Positions 19,084 to 28,519 of a stretch of DNA of 64,000 bases are shown one piece after another (positions within the stretch are counted from its first letter, which is position 1; every line of letters starts with the position of its first letter). This DNA is from Flavobacterium tegetincola DSM 22377 (GTDB taxonomy: Bacteria > Bacteroidota > Bacteroidia > Flavobacteriales > Flavobacteriaceae). Both the position numbers and the translations under genes were made by a program. A model generated the notes under the pieces. It was not told where the DNA came from and ran no database searches. It saw nothing but the letters and a program-made list of their open reading frames with translations. The stretch is from NCBI RefSeq assembly GCF_000425485.1, contig NZ_KE384386.1:62001-126000 (forward strand), read 5' to 3'.

Positions 19084-20478
19084 ATGCAAAATTTAATCGA
19101 CCGTTTTATCAGCTACGCTATTATTGATACAGAAGCGGATCCAAATTCGAATACCACACCAAGTTCAAAAAAACAACACGTTCTAGCTGATTTATTGGTA
19201 AAAGAATTAAATGAAATTGGCATGACCGACGTTTCTAAAGATGCTAACGGTTATGTAATGGGAACTTTAGAAAGCAATGTAGAACATGAAGTTCCTACCA
19301 TTGGTTTTGTTTCCCATTTTGACACAACTCCTGATTTTACAGGATTAAATGTAAAACCACAAATCGTTGCGAATTATGACGGTGGCGATATTATTTTGAA
19401 TGCAGCACAAAACATCGTGCTTTCTCCAAATTATTTTGAAGATTTATTGATGTACAAAGGGCAAACCATTATCACTACAGATGGAACAACGCTTTTAGGT
19501 GCAGATGATAAAGCGGGATTGACAGAAATTGTTTCAGCGATGGAACATTTAATTAAAAATCCACAAATCAAACACGGAAAAATTAGAGTTTGCTTTACTC
19601 CCGACGAAGAAATTGGCCGAGGAGCTGATTTATTGGATGTAGAAAAATTTGGTGCAAAATGGGCTTATACCATGGACGGAAGCCAAGTAGGTGAATTGGA
19701 GTACGAAAATTTTAATGCTGCTGGAGCCAAATTGACTTTCAAAGGAAAAAGCGTTCATCCAGGTTATGCCAAAGGTAAAATGATCAACTCGATGTTACTT
19801 GCCAACAAGTTCGTCAGTAAATTACCAAAAGGAGAAACACCAGAACAAACTGCTGGTTATGAAGGATTTTTTCACGTTCATCATCTTGACGGTAGTTTGG
19901 AAGAAACAGTGGTTCAATTAATCATTCGTGATTTTGATGCAAAAAGCTTTGAAAAAAGAAAGAAAACCGTTCAGAAATTAGCCGATAAGATCAATGAAAA
20001 ATACGCAAAGCAGTTTGGCGAGAACATTGTGGATGTAGAAATTACAGACCAATACTTTAACATGCGCGAAAAAGTAGAGCCTGTAAAATACATTGTAGAT
20101 TTGGCTGAAATGGCTATGAAAGATTTGGGTATCAAACCGCTTATTAAACCAATTCGTGGAGGAACAGACGGTTCTAAATTGTCTTACATGGGATTGCCTT
20201 GTCCTAATATCTTTGCAGGTGGACATAACTTCCACGGAAAATACGAATATCTTCCAGCAGAAAGTATGCAAAAAGCAATTGATGTGATTATCAGAATTGC
20301 AGAACTGACCGCTTCAACTGATTTGGAAGCTTTACAAGCCAACAGCAAATTGGACGAGAAATCTTCAAAAGACAAAAAGTCCAAAGGCAAAAAAGATAAG
20401 AAAACGAAAAGTGAAAAGAAAGATAAAAAATCAAAAAATAAAAAGAAGTCAAAAAAAATGATTTTGAAAAAGAAATAG
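19084..20478 (+). CDS. pepT: Tripeptide aminopeptidase PepT with lysine-rich tail
   Basis: 464 aa from [20 protein letters not shown] (ATG 19084). M20 metallopeptidase landmarks: [11 protein letters not shown] (first zinc His), [11 protein letters not shown] (bridging Asp), TPDEEIGRG (catalytic Glu and zinc Glu), YTMDGS, and the C-terminal [11 protein letters not shown] with the last zinc His. PepT removes the N-terminal residue from tripeptides in the cytoplasm. Ordinary PepT ends near residue 410; here about 45 extra residues rich in Lys, Asp and Ser follow, including repeated KKDKK and KKSK units. The tail is low complexity and probably disordered. Confidence 0.93.
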   Translation: MQNLIDRFISYAIIDTEADPNSNTTPSSKKQHVLADLLVKELNEIGMTDVSKDANGYVMGTLESNVEHEVPTIGFVSHFDTTPDFTGLNVKPQIVANYDGGDIILNAAQNIVLSPNYFEDLLMYKGQTIITTDGTTLLGADDKAGLTEIVSAMEHLIKNPQIKHGKIRVCFTPDEEIGRGADLLDVEKFGAKWAYTMDGSQVGELEYENFNAAGAKLTFKGKSVHPGYAKGKMINSMLLANKFVSKLPKGETPEQTAGYEGFFHVHHLDGSLEETVVQLIIRDFDAKSFEKRKKTVQKLADKINEKYAKQFGENIVDVEITDQYFNMREKVEPVKYIVDLAEMAMKDLGIKPLIKPIRGGTDGSKLSYMGLPCPNIFAGGHNFHGKYEYLPAESMQKAIDVIIRIAELTASTDLEALQANSKLDEKSSKDKKSKGKKDKKTKSEKKDKKSKNKKKSKKMILKKK

Positions 20479-20502
20479 TTTATCCTATAATTTTAATGCA
20501 TT

Positions 20503-20532
20503 TAGCGTGAAGGTCTTAAAATCTTTGCGCTA
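20503..20532 (+). terminator. Terminator-like hairpin after pepT
   Basis: TAGCG (20503-20507) pairs with CGCTA (20528-20532), with partial pairing inside (AAG/CTT) and a run of seven T directly after. Modest stem, good T-run. Confidence 0.5.
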
Positions 20533-20620
20533 TTTTTTTGATATAATAATAAGAATTCAAAAGTGTAGATTACAAGTGCTTTTCTATAAAATTTCTTACA
20601 TTAGCTGAAATAATCATGTC

Positions 20621-21082
20621 ATGGATAAGTTAGATCTAAAAATTCTGAACATTTTACAGAGAAACAGCAACATTCCGGTTAAGGAAATCGCTGCTCAAAT
20701 TGGTTTATCCTATTCGCCAACCTACGAACGCATCCGTGTGTTGGAAGATACGGGTGTGATAAAGTCACGAGTGGTAATTTTAGATCCTAAGAAAGTGGGT
20801 ATCAAACTTTTTGTGTATTGTAACATCACTTTAAAAGAACAATCCATTCAGTTTTTAAAAGATTTTGAAAAATCGGTGATGCAAATTCCAGAGATTATGG
20901 AAGTCAGTAGTTTATCGGGATCTTACGATTACATGATAAAAGTAGCCACAACAGATATTGAAACGTATAATGACTTTGTTATTACTAAAATAGCCAGCAT
21001 CCCCAACATTGGTCAGTACCACAGTAATATTGTGATGAGCATGGTTAAGGATGAAACGGCTTACTTTATTGAAGAAGAGTAA
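20621..21082 (+). CDS. Lrp/AsnC-family transcriptional regulator
   Basis: 153 aa. The N-terminal winged HTH (DLKILNILQRNSNIPVKEIA, then YSPTYERIRVLEDTGVI) and C-terminal RAM/AsnC effector domain (VSSLSGSYDYMIKVATTDIE) give the full Lrp architecture. Lrp-type regulators sense amino acids. It ends 1 bp short of the end of argH, which converges on it, so it is tail-to-tail with the eight-gene arginine operon. Control of that operon is a natural inference, not shown by the sequence. Confidence 0.9.
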   Translation: MDKLDLKILNILQRNSNIPVKEIAAQIGLSYSPTYERIRVLEDTGVIKSRVVILDPKKVGIKLFVYCNITLKEQSIQFLKDFEKSVMQIPEIMEVSSLSGSYDYMIKVATTDIETYNDFVITKIASIPNIGQYHSNIVMSMVKDETAYFIEEE

Positions 21083-21083
21083 A

Positions 21084-22397
21084 TTACTCTAAAATTTTCG
21101 AAATCCTTTTGTTGAAAACTGCAGCGATTTCTTCGTTGCACAAATTACCAATACTTCCTTGATGGGTGTGATTTACAATCATTTGACTGTCAAAAGCATC
21201 GTCTTCAATTAATTGTGCGACTTGCTTGTATGCTTCTCTAAACGGAATGCCAGACAACGTTAATTCATTCACTTTCTCGACGGTGAATAAATTTTTGTAC
21301 ATCTCATCTTTCAAGATATCTTTTTTAATTACAATGTTTTCAAGCATTAAAACGGTCAGTTCCAGGCAGTCTTTAAAATCAATTAGAGCAGGAAACAAAC
21401 ATTCCTTTGTCAATTGCATATCTCGGTGATAACCGGAAGGCAAGTTATTAATGAGTAATGTCAACTCATTAGGCAATGATTGAATTCTGTTACACTTTGC
21501 CCGAATTAATTCAAACACATCTGGATTTTTTTTGTGAGGCATAATGCTGCTACCTGTTGTCAATTCTTGTGGAAATGTAATAAATCCAAAATTTTGATTC
21601 ATGTACAAACACACATCCATAGAAAATTTAGAAAGTGTTGCAGCAATTCCCGCTATAGCAACAGCTGTTATTTTCTCTGTTTTTCCTCGAGTCATTTGCG
21701 CATAAACTACATTATAGTTCAAACCTTCAAATCCTAAAACTTTGGTTGTTTTTTGTCGGTCCAGAGGAAAGGAAGATCCGTAACCAGCTCCTGAGCCCAG
21801 AGGATTTTTATTGGTAACATTATAGGCAGCAATCAACAACTCTAAATCATCACTCAAACTTTCTGCATACGCTCCAAACCACAGTCCGAAAGAGGAAGGC
21901 ATAGCAATTTGCATGTGCGTGTAACCCGGCATTAATTCGGATTTATGCTCATTGCTTAAAGAGATGAGTTGATCAAAAAGGTGCTTTGTTAGCGACGCAA
22001 TTGCTTCAATCTCCTTCTTTATAAACAGTTTAATATCTACTAAAGATTGATCATTTCTAGATCTTCCGCTGTGAATTTTTTTGCCTACATCACCTAAAGT
22101 TTGGGTTAGGAGGATTTCTATTTGTGAGTGCACGTCTTCCACACCTGCTTCAATTGCAAAGGAACCGTTCTTTATAGAATCTAAAATAGTATGTAATTCT
22201 GATTTTAATTCTAAGAATTCATTTTGTGTGAGTAAATCAATTGATGCTAACATTTCGGCATGCGCCATAGAGCCCAAGACATCGGCTTCCGCCAAATATA
22301 AATCCCATTGCTTATCACTTCCAATGGTAAACGTTTCAATTTTAGATTGTAAATCGGATAGCGCACTTACTGTTTCTTTTTGCCAAAGTTTTTTCAT
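21084..22397 (-). CDS. argH: Argininosuccinate lyase
   Basis: 437 aa. The fumarase/aspartase-superfamily signature GSSIMPHKKNPDVFELIRAK is present, plus HSRSRNDQ and PGYTHMQIAMPSSFG. It splits argininosuccinate into arginine and fumarate, the last arginine step. It is the last gene of the operon; its ATG overlaps the argE stop (22394-22397). Confidence 0.96.
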   Translation of the reverse strand: MKKLWQKETVSALSDLQSKIETFTIGSDKQWDLYLAEADVLGSMAHAEMLASIDLLTQNEFLELKSELHTILDSIKNGSFAIEAGVEDVHSQIEILLTQTLGDVGKKIHSGRSRNDQSLVDIKLFIKKEIEAIASLTKHLFDQLISLSNEHKSELMPGYTHMQIAMPSSFGLWFGAYAESLSDDLELLIAAYNVTNKNPLGSGAGYGSSFPLDRQKTTKVLGFEGLNYNVVYAQMTRGKTEKITAVAIAGIAATLSKFSMDVCLYMNQNFGFITFPQELTTGSSIMPHKKNPDVFELIRAKCNRIQSLPNELTLLINNLPSGYHRDMQLTKECLFPALIDFKDCLELTVLMLENIVIKKDILKDEMYKNLFTVEKVNELTLSGIPFREAYKQVAQLIEDDAFDSQMIVNHTHQGSIGNLCNEEIAAVFNKRISKILE

Positions 22398-23455
22398 AAT
22401 CGGTTGAATGTATTTAGTAATTTGATGTAAAGTGCAATGCCATCATAGATTTCGTCTACGAAAATAAATTCGTCAGCCGAGTGTGAGCGTGCTGAATCTC
22501 CAGGTCCCATTTTAAAAGTTGAAAAAGCCATTAAAGCCTGATCTGACGTGGTGGGCGAACCGTATAATTTGCAGTTTAAGTCGTTCCCAATTTGCACCAG
22601 TGGATGATCTGAAGGAACAGATGACGGATTGAGTCGAACGGAACGGGGTTTAATTTCCGCCGAAACATGCTGCCGAATCACTTGTAGGACTTCCTCGTTA
22701 TTGTAAGAATCTGTAGTTCTAATATCTACAATAAACTGACACTTTTCAGGTACAATATTGTGTTGCAATCCTGCTTGAATCATCGTAACGGACATTTTAA
22801 CGGATCCCAAAGCTTCTGAAACAATTGGAAATTTATAATTTTTAAACCACTGAATGTCTTTTAACGCCTTATAGATTGCATTTTCGCCTTCTTCTCGTGC
22901 AGCGTGTCCCGTCTTGCCGTGAGCTACACAATCTATGACCAGCAACCCTTTTTCTGCGATGGCGATATCCATTTTTGTAGGTTCGCCCACAATTCCAAAA
23001 GAAATGGCACCCAAATGAGGCAATAATAGCTCAACACCATTTTTTCCTGAAATTTCTTCTTCTGCCGTTGCCGCTATAATGAGATTGAATTTTAAATCTT
23101 CCCTTTCGTAGAAATGTAGAAAGCACGAAATCAGTGCTACTAAAGGGCCTCCGGCATCGTTGCTACCCAGACCGTACAATTTGCCGTCTTCGATAACAGG
23201 TTCAAAAGGATCTCTGGTATATTGACTATTGGGTTTTACGGTATCGTGGTGTGAATTTAGTAGAATGCTTGGTTTTGAGGCATCAAAATGTTTATTTTTT
23301 GCCCATATATTGTTGCATAAGCGCTGTGTAATAACTTTTTTACTAGCAAAAAAAGATTCAATTAAAGTGGCTGTTTTATCCTCGGTTGTGCTGAAAGATT
23401 CTATAGCAATTAATTGTTTTAGCAACGCTAACGCTTCACTGTTTAAGGTAGTCAT
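22394..23455 (-). CDS. argE: M20 N-acyl-ornithine/citrulline deacylase (ArgE-like)
   Basis: 353 aa. M20 metallopeptidase landmarks are SHHDTVKP (first zinc His, then Asp), GSNDAGGP (bridging Asp), TAEEEISG (catalytic and zinc Glu) and the C-terminal RSHSADEF (final His). In an operon with argF' this enzyme should remove the acyl group from N-acyl-citrulline rather than N-acyl-ornithine, because carbamoylation occurs before deacylation in this pathway. Overlaps argB (4 bp) and argH (4 bp). Confidence 0.92.
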   Translation of the reverse strand: MTTLNSEALALLKQLIAIESFSTTEDKTATLIESFFASKKVITQRLCNNIWAKNKHFDASKPSILLNSHHDTVKPNSQYTRDPFEPVIEDGKLYGLGSNDAGGPLVALISCFLHFYEREDLKFNLIIAATAEEEISGKNGVELLLPHLGAISFGIVGEPTKMDIAIAEKGLLVIDCVAHGKTGHAAREEGENAIYKALKDIQWFKNYKFPIVSEALGSVKMSVTMIQAGLQHNIVPEKCQFIVDIRTTDSYNNEEVLQVIRQHVSAEIKPRSVRLNPSSVPSDHPLVQIGNDLNCKLYGSPTTSDQALMAFSTFKMGPGDSARSHSADEFIFVDEIYDGIALYIKLLNTFNRL

Positions 23456-24243
23456 GATGATATAATTTGAGTACCAATTAAATTTTTATCTACTGAAGAA
23501 AGATTTTGAGCATGGCAAATGCTAACGTTTTTAACGTTTTTTTCAAGCGCTTCAAAGGCATTATCTAACTTGGGAATCATGCCTTTTGTAATTTTTTCTT
23601 CTTGCTTTAATTGCTCGTATTTCGTTTTGTTTAATTTTGGTAAATAGGAATAGTCATCGTCTACATTACTTAAAACGCCATTTTTTTCGAAACAGTACGT
23701 CAACGAAACCGTGTATTTCTGAGCAAGTGCTGATGCAATTTTCGACGCCATCGTGTCAGCATTCGTATTTAGTAAATTTCCATCGCCATCGTGTGTGATC
23801 GCACAAATAACTGGTGTTAAACCAGCGTGTAAAAGGTGTTCAAATTGTGTAACATTTACTCCCGTTTCAGAAATATCGCCTACATAACCAAAATCAATTG
23901 AGGGATGAATTCGCTTCGTACTTTTTACTAAATTTCCATCAGCACCACTAAAACCAACAGCGTTGCAATTTTGCGCTTGCAGTTTTGCCACGATATTTTT
24001 ATTTATTAGTCCGGCATATACCATTACGGCAACATCTAGCGTTTCTGCATCTGTAATGCGACGTCCGTCAACCATTGTTTGTTTAATGTGAAGCGAATTC
24101 GCCAGATTTGTAGCTTGTTTTCCGCCACCATGCACTACTATTTTAAGTCCGTCAATTAAATGAAAGTCAGATAGAAATTTCGTCAGCGCTTGGGAATCAT
24201 CAATGATATTTCCTCCTGTTTTTATGACATGTAGCTTTTTCAT
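23452..24243 (-). CDS. argB: Acetylglutamate kinase (N-acylglutamate kinase)
   Basis: 263 aa. Amino-acid-kinase fold with HGGGKQATNLANSLH near the N-terminus, TNADTMASKIASALAQ and the C-terminal EKITKGMIPKLDNAFEALE. It phosphorylates N-acyl-glutamate. The N-terminal helix that makes some homologues arginine-sensitive is absent. If the pathway uses succinyl rather than acetyl intermediates, its substrate would follow (see the argF' finding). It lies 2 bp after argF'. Confidence 0.95.
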   Translation of the reverse strand: MKKLHVIKTGGNIIDDSQALTKFLSDFHLIDGLKIVVHGGGKQATNLANSLHIKQTMVDGRRITDAETLDVAVMVYAGLINKNIVAKLQAQNCNAVGFSGADGNLVKSTKRIHPSIDFGYVGDISETGVNVTQFEHLLHAGLTPVICAITHDGDGNLLNTNADTMASKIASALAQKYTVSLTYCFEKNGVLSNVDDDYSYLPKLNKTKYEQLKQEEKITKGMIPKLDNAFEALEKNVKNVSICHAQNLSSVDKNLIGTQIISS

Positions 24244-24245
24244 AC

Positions 24246-25196
24246 TTAGAAATTTGCTTCCAAAATTTTCTTCAAAACGACTTGTGCGGCATAAATTCTG
24301 TTTTCTGCTTGCTGCAAAACCAGCGCGTTATCTCCATCTAATAGTTCATCTGAAACTTCTAGATTTCGTCTTACAGGGAGGCAATGCATAATTTTCCCAC
24401 CATTGGTTGTTTCCATCTTTTCATCAGTAAGCATCCAATCGTCGTGACCTACAGCCACTTTTCCGTAATCCTTATAAGAGGACCAGTTTTTAACATAAAC
24501 AAAATCAGCATCTTGTAATGCTTTTTCTTGATCGTATTCTACCGTAGCGCCATTGGTAAATTCTTCGCTTAGTTCGAATCCTTCAGGATGCGTGATTGTT
24601 AAATCATACCCGGCTTTTAAAACCCACTGTGAAAATGAATTTGCTACCACTTGAGGTAATGCTTTTATATGAGGCGCCCAAGTCAACACAATCTTGGGTT
24701 TATCTGTTTTTTTATGTTCTTGAATTGTGATTAAATCTGCCAAACTTTGCAGCGGATGCAATGTGGCCGACTCTAAACTTACAATTGGCTTGTTTGAAAA
24801 TTTAATAAATTGTTGCAAAACCATTTCGCTATAATCGGCAGTTCTGTCTTGTAAAGAAGGAAAACATCGAATAGCAATAATGTCACAATATACTCCAATT
24901 ACAGCCGCTGCATCTTTAACATGCTCCACCGATGTGCCGTTCATTACCGTTCCATCTTCATATTCAAGAGCCCAACCTTCACTGCCAATATTCATTACCA
25001 TGACTTGCAACCCCAAATTCATAGCTGCCTTTTGCGTGCTCAAACGCGTACGCAAACTTGAATTGAAAAATAATAAGCCAATGGTTCTGTTTTTCCCCAA
25101 TTCTGGAAAATTATATGGATTTTGCTTTACTTGTAAAGCTTCTTGTACTAATTGGTGTGGATTGACACTATCGTGAGCAGATATAAAATGTTTCAT
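24246..25196 (-). CDS. argF': N-acyl-ornithine carbamoyltransferase (AOTCase/SOTCase type)
   Basis: 316 aa. The carbamoyl-phosphate site is FFNSSLRTRLSTQKAAMNLG rather than the STRTR of ordinary ornithine transcarbamylase, and HPLQSLADL plus HCLPVRRN complete the active site. These features mark the acetyl- or succinylornithine transcarbamylase group, in which carbamoylation acts on N-acylated ornithine. In the 80s loop the specificity-determining position, Pro90 in the Bacteroides fragilis succinylornithine enzyme and Glu in the Xanthomonas acetylornithine enzyme (from memory), is Val90 here. Acyl preference is therefore uncertain. Confidence 0.93.
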   Translation of the reverse strand: MKHFISAHDSVNPHQLVQEALQVKQNPYNFPELGKNRTIGLLFFNSSLRTRLSTQKAAMNLGLQVMVMNIGSEGWALEYEDGTVMNGTSVEHVKDAAAVIGVYCDIIAIRCFPSLQDRTADYSEMVLQQFIKFSNKPIVSLESATLHPLQSLADLITIQEHKKTDKPKIVLTWAPHIKALPQVVANSFSQWVLKAGYDLTITHPEGFELSEEFTNGATVEYDQEKALQDADFVYVKNWSSYKDYGKVAVGHDDWMLTDEKMETTNGGKIMHCLPVRRNLEVSDELLDGDNALVLQQAENRIYAAQVVLKKILEANF

Positions 25197-25204
25197 GACG
25201 TAAT

Positions 25205-26332
25205 TTAATTTAAAGAGTGTTCTAAAGCAGTTACAAAAGCATCAATTTGCTCCTTTGTTACGGCTAATGATGGCAAGATTCGAAGTACATTTTTATTGGA
25301 TGAAGCACCAGTAAATATGGAATGATTAAACAAAATTTTCTTTCTTGTTTCGGCACAGGGTTCAAATAGTTCAATACCAATCATCAATCCTTCGCCACGC
25401 ACTTCTTTTATTTTTGAAAAGGAAGTAAGTTTAGATTTCAAATAAGCACCTTGCTTCAACGCGTTTTGTATTAAATTCTCTTCCTCAATGATGTCCAATA
25501 CAGCGATTCCTGCGGCACAAGCCAAATAATTGCCTCCAAAAGTGTTTCCTAGTGATTCTTTGACCGCTTTAAATGCAGGGGAAATTAACAAACCGCCAAT
25601 TGGAAAACCATTTCCCATCCCTTTGGCCACAGTGATTATATCGGGTTTTATGTTTGCATATTGGTGAGCAAAAAATTTTCCAGTTCGACCGTATCCCGAT
25701 TGAATTTCATCTAAAATTAACACAACACCGCTTTCAGTGCAAAGTGCTCTTAATTTTTGTAAAAAATCTGTATTGGGAATATTTATTCCACCCACTCCTT
25801 GTATTCCTTCAATTATCACGGCACAAATGGTTTCGTTGATCTCTTTTCTTATGGCTTCAAAATCATTGATTGGTAAAAAGGTGATGTTTTCGTTTTGATT
25901 TACAGCAGCAACAATTTTCGGATTGTCTGTTGCGGCAACGGCCAGCGAAGTTCTTCCGTGAAAGCCCGACTTGAAGGCGATGATTTTTTTTCTTCCGTTT
26001 TGAAAAGATGCCAACTTAAATGCATTTTCATTAGCTTCGGCTCCAGAGTTACATAAGAATAAGTCGTAGTCATCGTATCCTGACAAACGACCCAATTTTT
26101 TGGCCAATTCATTTTGCAAATTAATAACTACAGAGTTGGAGTAAAAAGCAATAGCATTTAATTGTTTCGTAATCGAACTTACGTATTTAGGATGACTGTG
26201 ACCTACAGATATAACTGCATGGCCGCCATATAAGTCCAAATATTTCTTTCCGTTTAAGTCCCACAAATCAGCACCGCTCGCTTTTGTAATTTCAATATCA
26301 AAAACAGAATATACGTCAAATGATTTCATCAA
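25205..26332 (-). CDS. argD: Acetylornithine aminotransferase
   Basis: 375 aa. Class III PLP aminotransferase with LCNSGAEANENAFKLA, VLILDEIQSGYGRTGKFFAH and the PLP-lysine region TVAKGMGNGFPIGG. It converts N-acyl-glutamate semialdehyde to N-acyl-ornithine. Two adjacent ATG codons start the frame (26332 and 26329). It is the fourth gene in the operon, 8 bp before argF' and 17 bp after argC. Confidence 0.94.
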   Translation of the reverse strand: MMKSFDVYSVFDIEITKASGADLWDLNGKKYLDLYGGHAVISVGHSHPKYVSSITKQLNAIAFYSNSVVINLQNELAKKLGRLSGYDDYDLFLCNSGAEANENAFKLASFQNGRKKIIAFKSGFHGRTSLAVAATDNPKIVAAVNQNENITFLPINDFEAIRKEINETICAVIIEGIQGVGGINIPNTDFLQKLRALCTESGVVLILDEIQSGYGRTGKFFAHQYANIKPDIITVAKGMGNGFPIGGLLISPAFKAVKESLGNTFGGNYLACAAGIAVLDIIEEENLIQNALKQGAYLKSKLTSFSKIKEVRGEGLMIGIELFEPCAETRKKILFNHSIFTGASSNKNVLRILPSLAVTKEQIDAFVTALEHSLN

Positions 26333-26349
26333 TTATTAATTTAGGTGTT

Positions 26350-27318
26350 TTAAAATGCCGAAGCTTTTAATTGTAATCCTGCTTTTTCGTCAAAACCGAA
26401 CATCAAATTCATATTTTGTACGGCCTGCCCTGAGGCTCCTTTTAATAAATTGTCAATTACACTTACAATGAGGAGTTGCTCTTTGTATTTCTCTATATAA
26501 AGCACACATTTGTTGGTGTTTACTACTTGCTTTAAATCAATTGCTTTATCACTTACATGAACAAAGGGATGATCTCTATAATAAGCTGCGTAAGTGTTTT
26601 TTAACGCTTCGATTGAAAGCGAAGTGGTTAAAGTGACGCACGCCATAATACCTCTCGTAAATGTGCCACGTTGCGGAATAAAAAGCATGTCAGCAGAAAA
26701 TGACGCTTGCAGAAAAGTCAAACTTTTATTGATTTCGGCTAAATGCTGGTGTTCAAAAGGCTTGTAGACCGAAGCATTATTTTGCCTCCAAGTAAAATGC
26801 GAACTACTACTTAGTCTTTGTCCAACGCCTGTTGAGCCGGTTGTAGCATTGATTTGAATTCCTTTTGGCAATTTATTTTCTGAAGCCAACGGCAATAAAG
26901 CCAATTGAATTGCTGTGGCAAAACAACCGGGGTTTGCTACATTATGCGCTTTTTTTATTTGCTCTTTGTTCAGTTCTGGTAAACCGTATACAAACGGTCG
27001 ACTTTGCTCAGAATTCAATCTAAAATCTTGACTCAAGTCGATTACTTTGACCTTCTTGCTAATTGAATCAACTCGTTTAATAGATTCTCCATGACCCAAA
27101 CATAAAAAAACTACATCTACGGACTCGTCTGTTGCATTTACAAACTTCAGATCGGTATCACCTAAGAGATCTGTGTGCACTTCATACACGAAATTTCCCG
27201 CATTGCTGTTGCTGTGAATGTATCCAATTTCGACAAATGGATGATTGATTAGCAACCGAATCAGCTCTCCGCCTGTATAACCAGCTCCACCTAAAATTCC
27301 AACTTTACATTTTTTCAT
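26350..27318 (-). CDS. argC: N-acetyl-gamma-glutamyl-phosphate reductase
   Basis: 322 aa. N-terminal dinucleotide fold GILGGAGYTGGELIRLL and the catalytic cysteine motif NPGCFATAIQLALLPL. It reduces N-acyl-glutamyl phosphate to the semialdehyde using NADPH. The start overlaps argG by 14 bp. Confidence 0.95.
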   Translation of the reverse strand: MKKCKVGILGGAGYTGGELIRLLINHPFVEIGYIHSNSNAGNFVYEVHTDLLGDTDLKFVNATDESVDVVFLCLGHGESIKRVDSISKKVKVIDLSQDFRLNSEQSRPFVYGLPELNKEQIKKAHNVANPGCFATAIQLALLPLASENKLPKGIQINATTGSTGVGQRLSSSSHFTWRQNNASVYKPFEHQHLAEINKSLTFLQASFSADMLFIPQRGTFTRGIMACVTLTTSLSIEALKNTYAAYYRDHPFVHVSDKAIDLKQVVNTNKCVLYIEKYKEQLLIVSVIDNLLKGASGQAVQNMNLMFGFDEKAGLQLKASAF

Positions 27319-28519
27319 CGCTTAGATTTTTATTTACTTGATGATAAATTGCAGTTTGGTTTCCAAATATCTTTGTAAAACCTTTCACGTCATTTCCTGT
27401 CCAACTGTTATTCATTTCGCCATAAGAGCCAAATTCCGCAGCCATTAAATCATGTTTGCTTTCAATTCCATTGAGTACAAAGCGGTGCGGAAAAAGCGTA
27501 ACGTGCACTTTTCCAGTTACGGTTTTCTGTGTACTTATAAAAAACGCTTCCATATCGCGCATAGTAGGATCTAACATTTGGCCTTCATGCAGCCAATTTC
27601 CGTAGAAGGAAGCTTGCTGCTCTTTCCAATACAATTGCCATTTCGTGAGCACATGCTTTTCTAATAAGTGGTGCGCTTTAATTATGATAATTGGTGCAGC
27701 AGCTTCAAAACCTACTCGGCCTTTAATCCCAATAATGGTATCGCCAACGTGGATGTCTCTTCCGATGCCAAAAGGTTGTGCCATATTTTGTAAATATTCG
27801 ATAGCTTCAACTGGATGATTAAATTTTAAATTATCGATTCCTATTATTTCCCCTTTTTCAAAATGCAGTATTAAGTCCTTTTGGTTGGTCTCAGTAATTT
27901 TTGTGGGCCATGCTTCTTCAGGTAAATTGTGAGTTGAAGTCAATGTTTCCTTTCCACCAACAGAGGTTCCCCAAAGGCCTTTGTTGATACTGTAAGTTGC
28001 TTTCGCAAAATCATATTCTGCATTATGCGCTCTTAAAAATGAAATTTCTGCTTCTCTACTTAGTTTTTCATCTCTAATTGGCGTTACGATATTTACTTCG
28101 GGCATTAAATGACTAAATATCATATCAAATCTAATTTGGTCATTTCCTGCACCTGTACTTCCGTGAGCAATGGTGGTGATGTTTACTTCTTTTGCATATT
28201 CAACAATAGAAATCGCTTGAATAATTCGTTCGGCACTAACACTTAATGGATATGTTCCATTTTTTAAAATATTTCCAAAAATCAAATACTTAATGCAATC
28301 ATCATAATATTTTTTTCTGACATCAATGCATTTAAAAGAGGTTACGCCTATTGCGTAGGCTTTCTTCTCCAATTCCAACACATCTTCGTCCGTAAATGCA
28401 CCTGTGTTTATAGTAACGGCATGCACTTCATAATTTTTTATTTTATTCAGCATTACTGCACAATATGTTGTGTCTAGACCTCCACTGTAGGCTACAATTA
28501 TTTTATCTTTTGCTTCCAT
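27305..28519 (-). CDS. argG: Argininosuccinate synthase
   Basis: 404 aa. N-type ATP pyrophosphatase P-loop VAYSGGLDTTYCAVML at the N-terminus, plus AHGSTGAGNDQIRFD. It joins citrulline and aspartate using ATP. It overlaps the upstream GNAT gene by 22 bp and argC by 14 bp, so it lies within a tightly coupled operon. Confidence 0.95.
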   Translation of the reverse strand: MEAKDKIIVAYSGGLDTTYCAVMLNKIKNYEVHAVTINTGAFTDEDVLELEKKAYAIGVTSFKCIDVRKKYYDDCIKYLIFGNILKNGTYPLSVSAERIIQAISIVEYAKEVNITTIAHGSTGAGNDQIRFDMIFSHLMPEVNIVTPIRDEKLSREAEISFLRAHNAEYDFAKATYSINKGLWGTSVGGKETLTSTHNLPEEAWPTKITETNQKDLILHFEKGEIIGIDNLKFNHPVEAIEYLQNMAQPFGIGRDIHVGDTIIGIKGRVGFEAAAPIIIIKAHHLLEKHVLTKWQLYWKEQQASFYGNWLHEGQMLDPTMRDMEAFFISTQKTVTGKVHVTLFPHRFVLNGIESKHDLMAAEFGSYGEMNNSWTGNDVKGFTKIFGNQTAIYHQVNKNLSDEKM

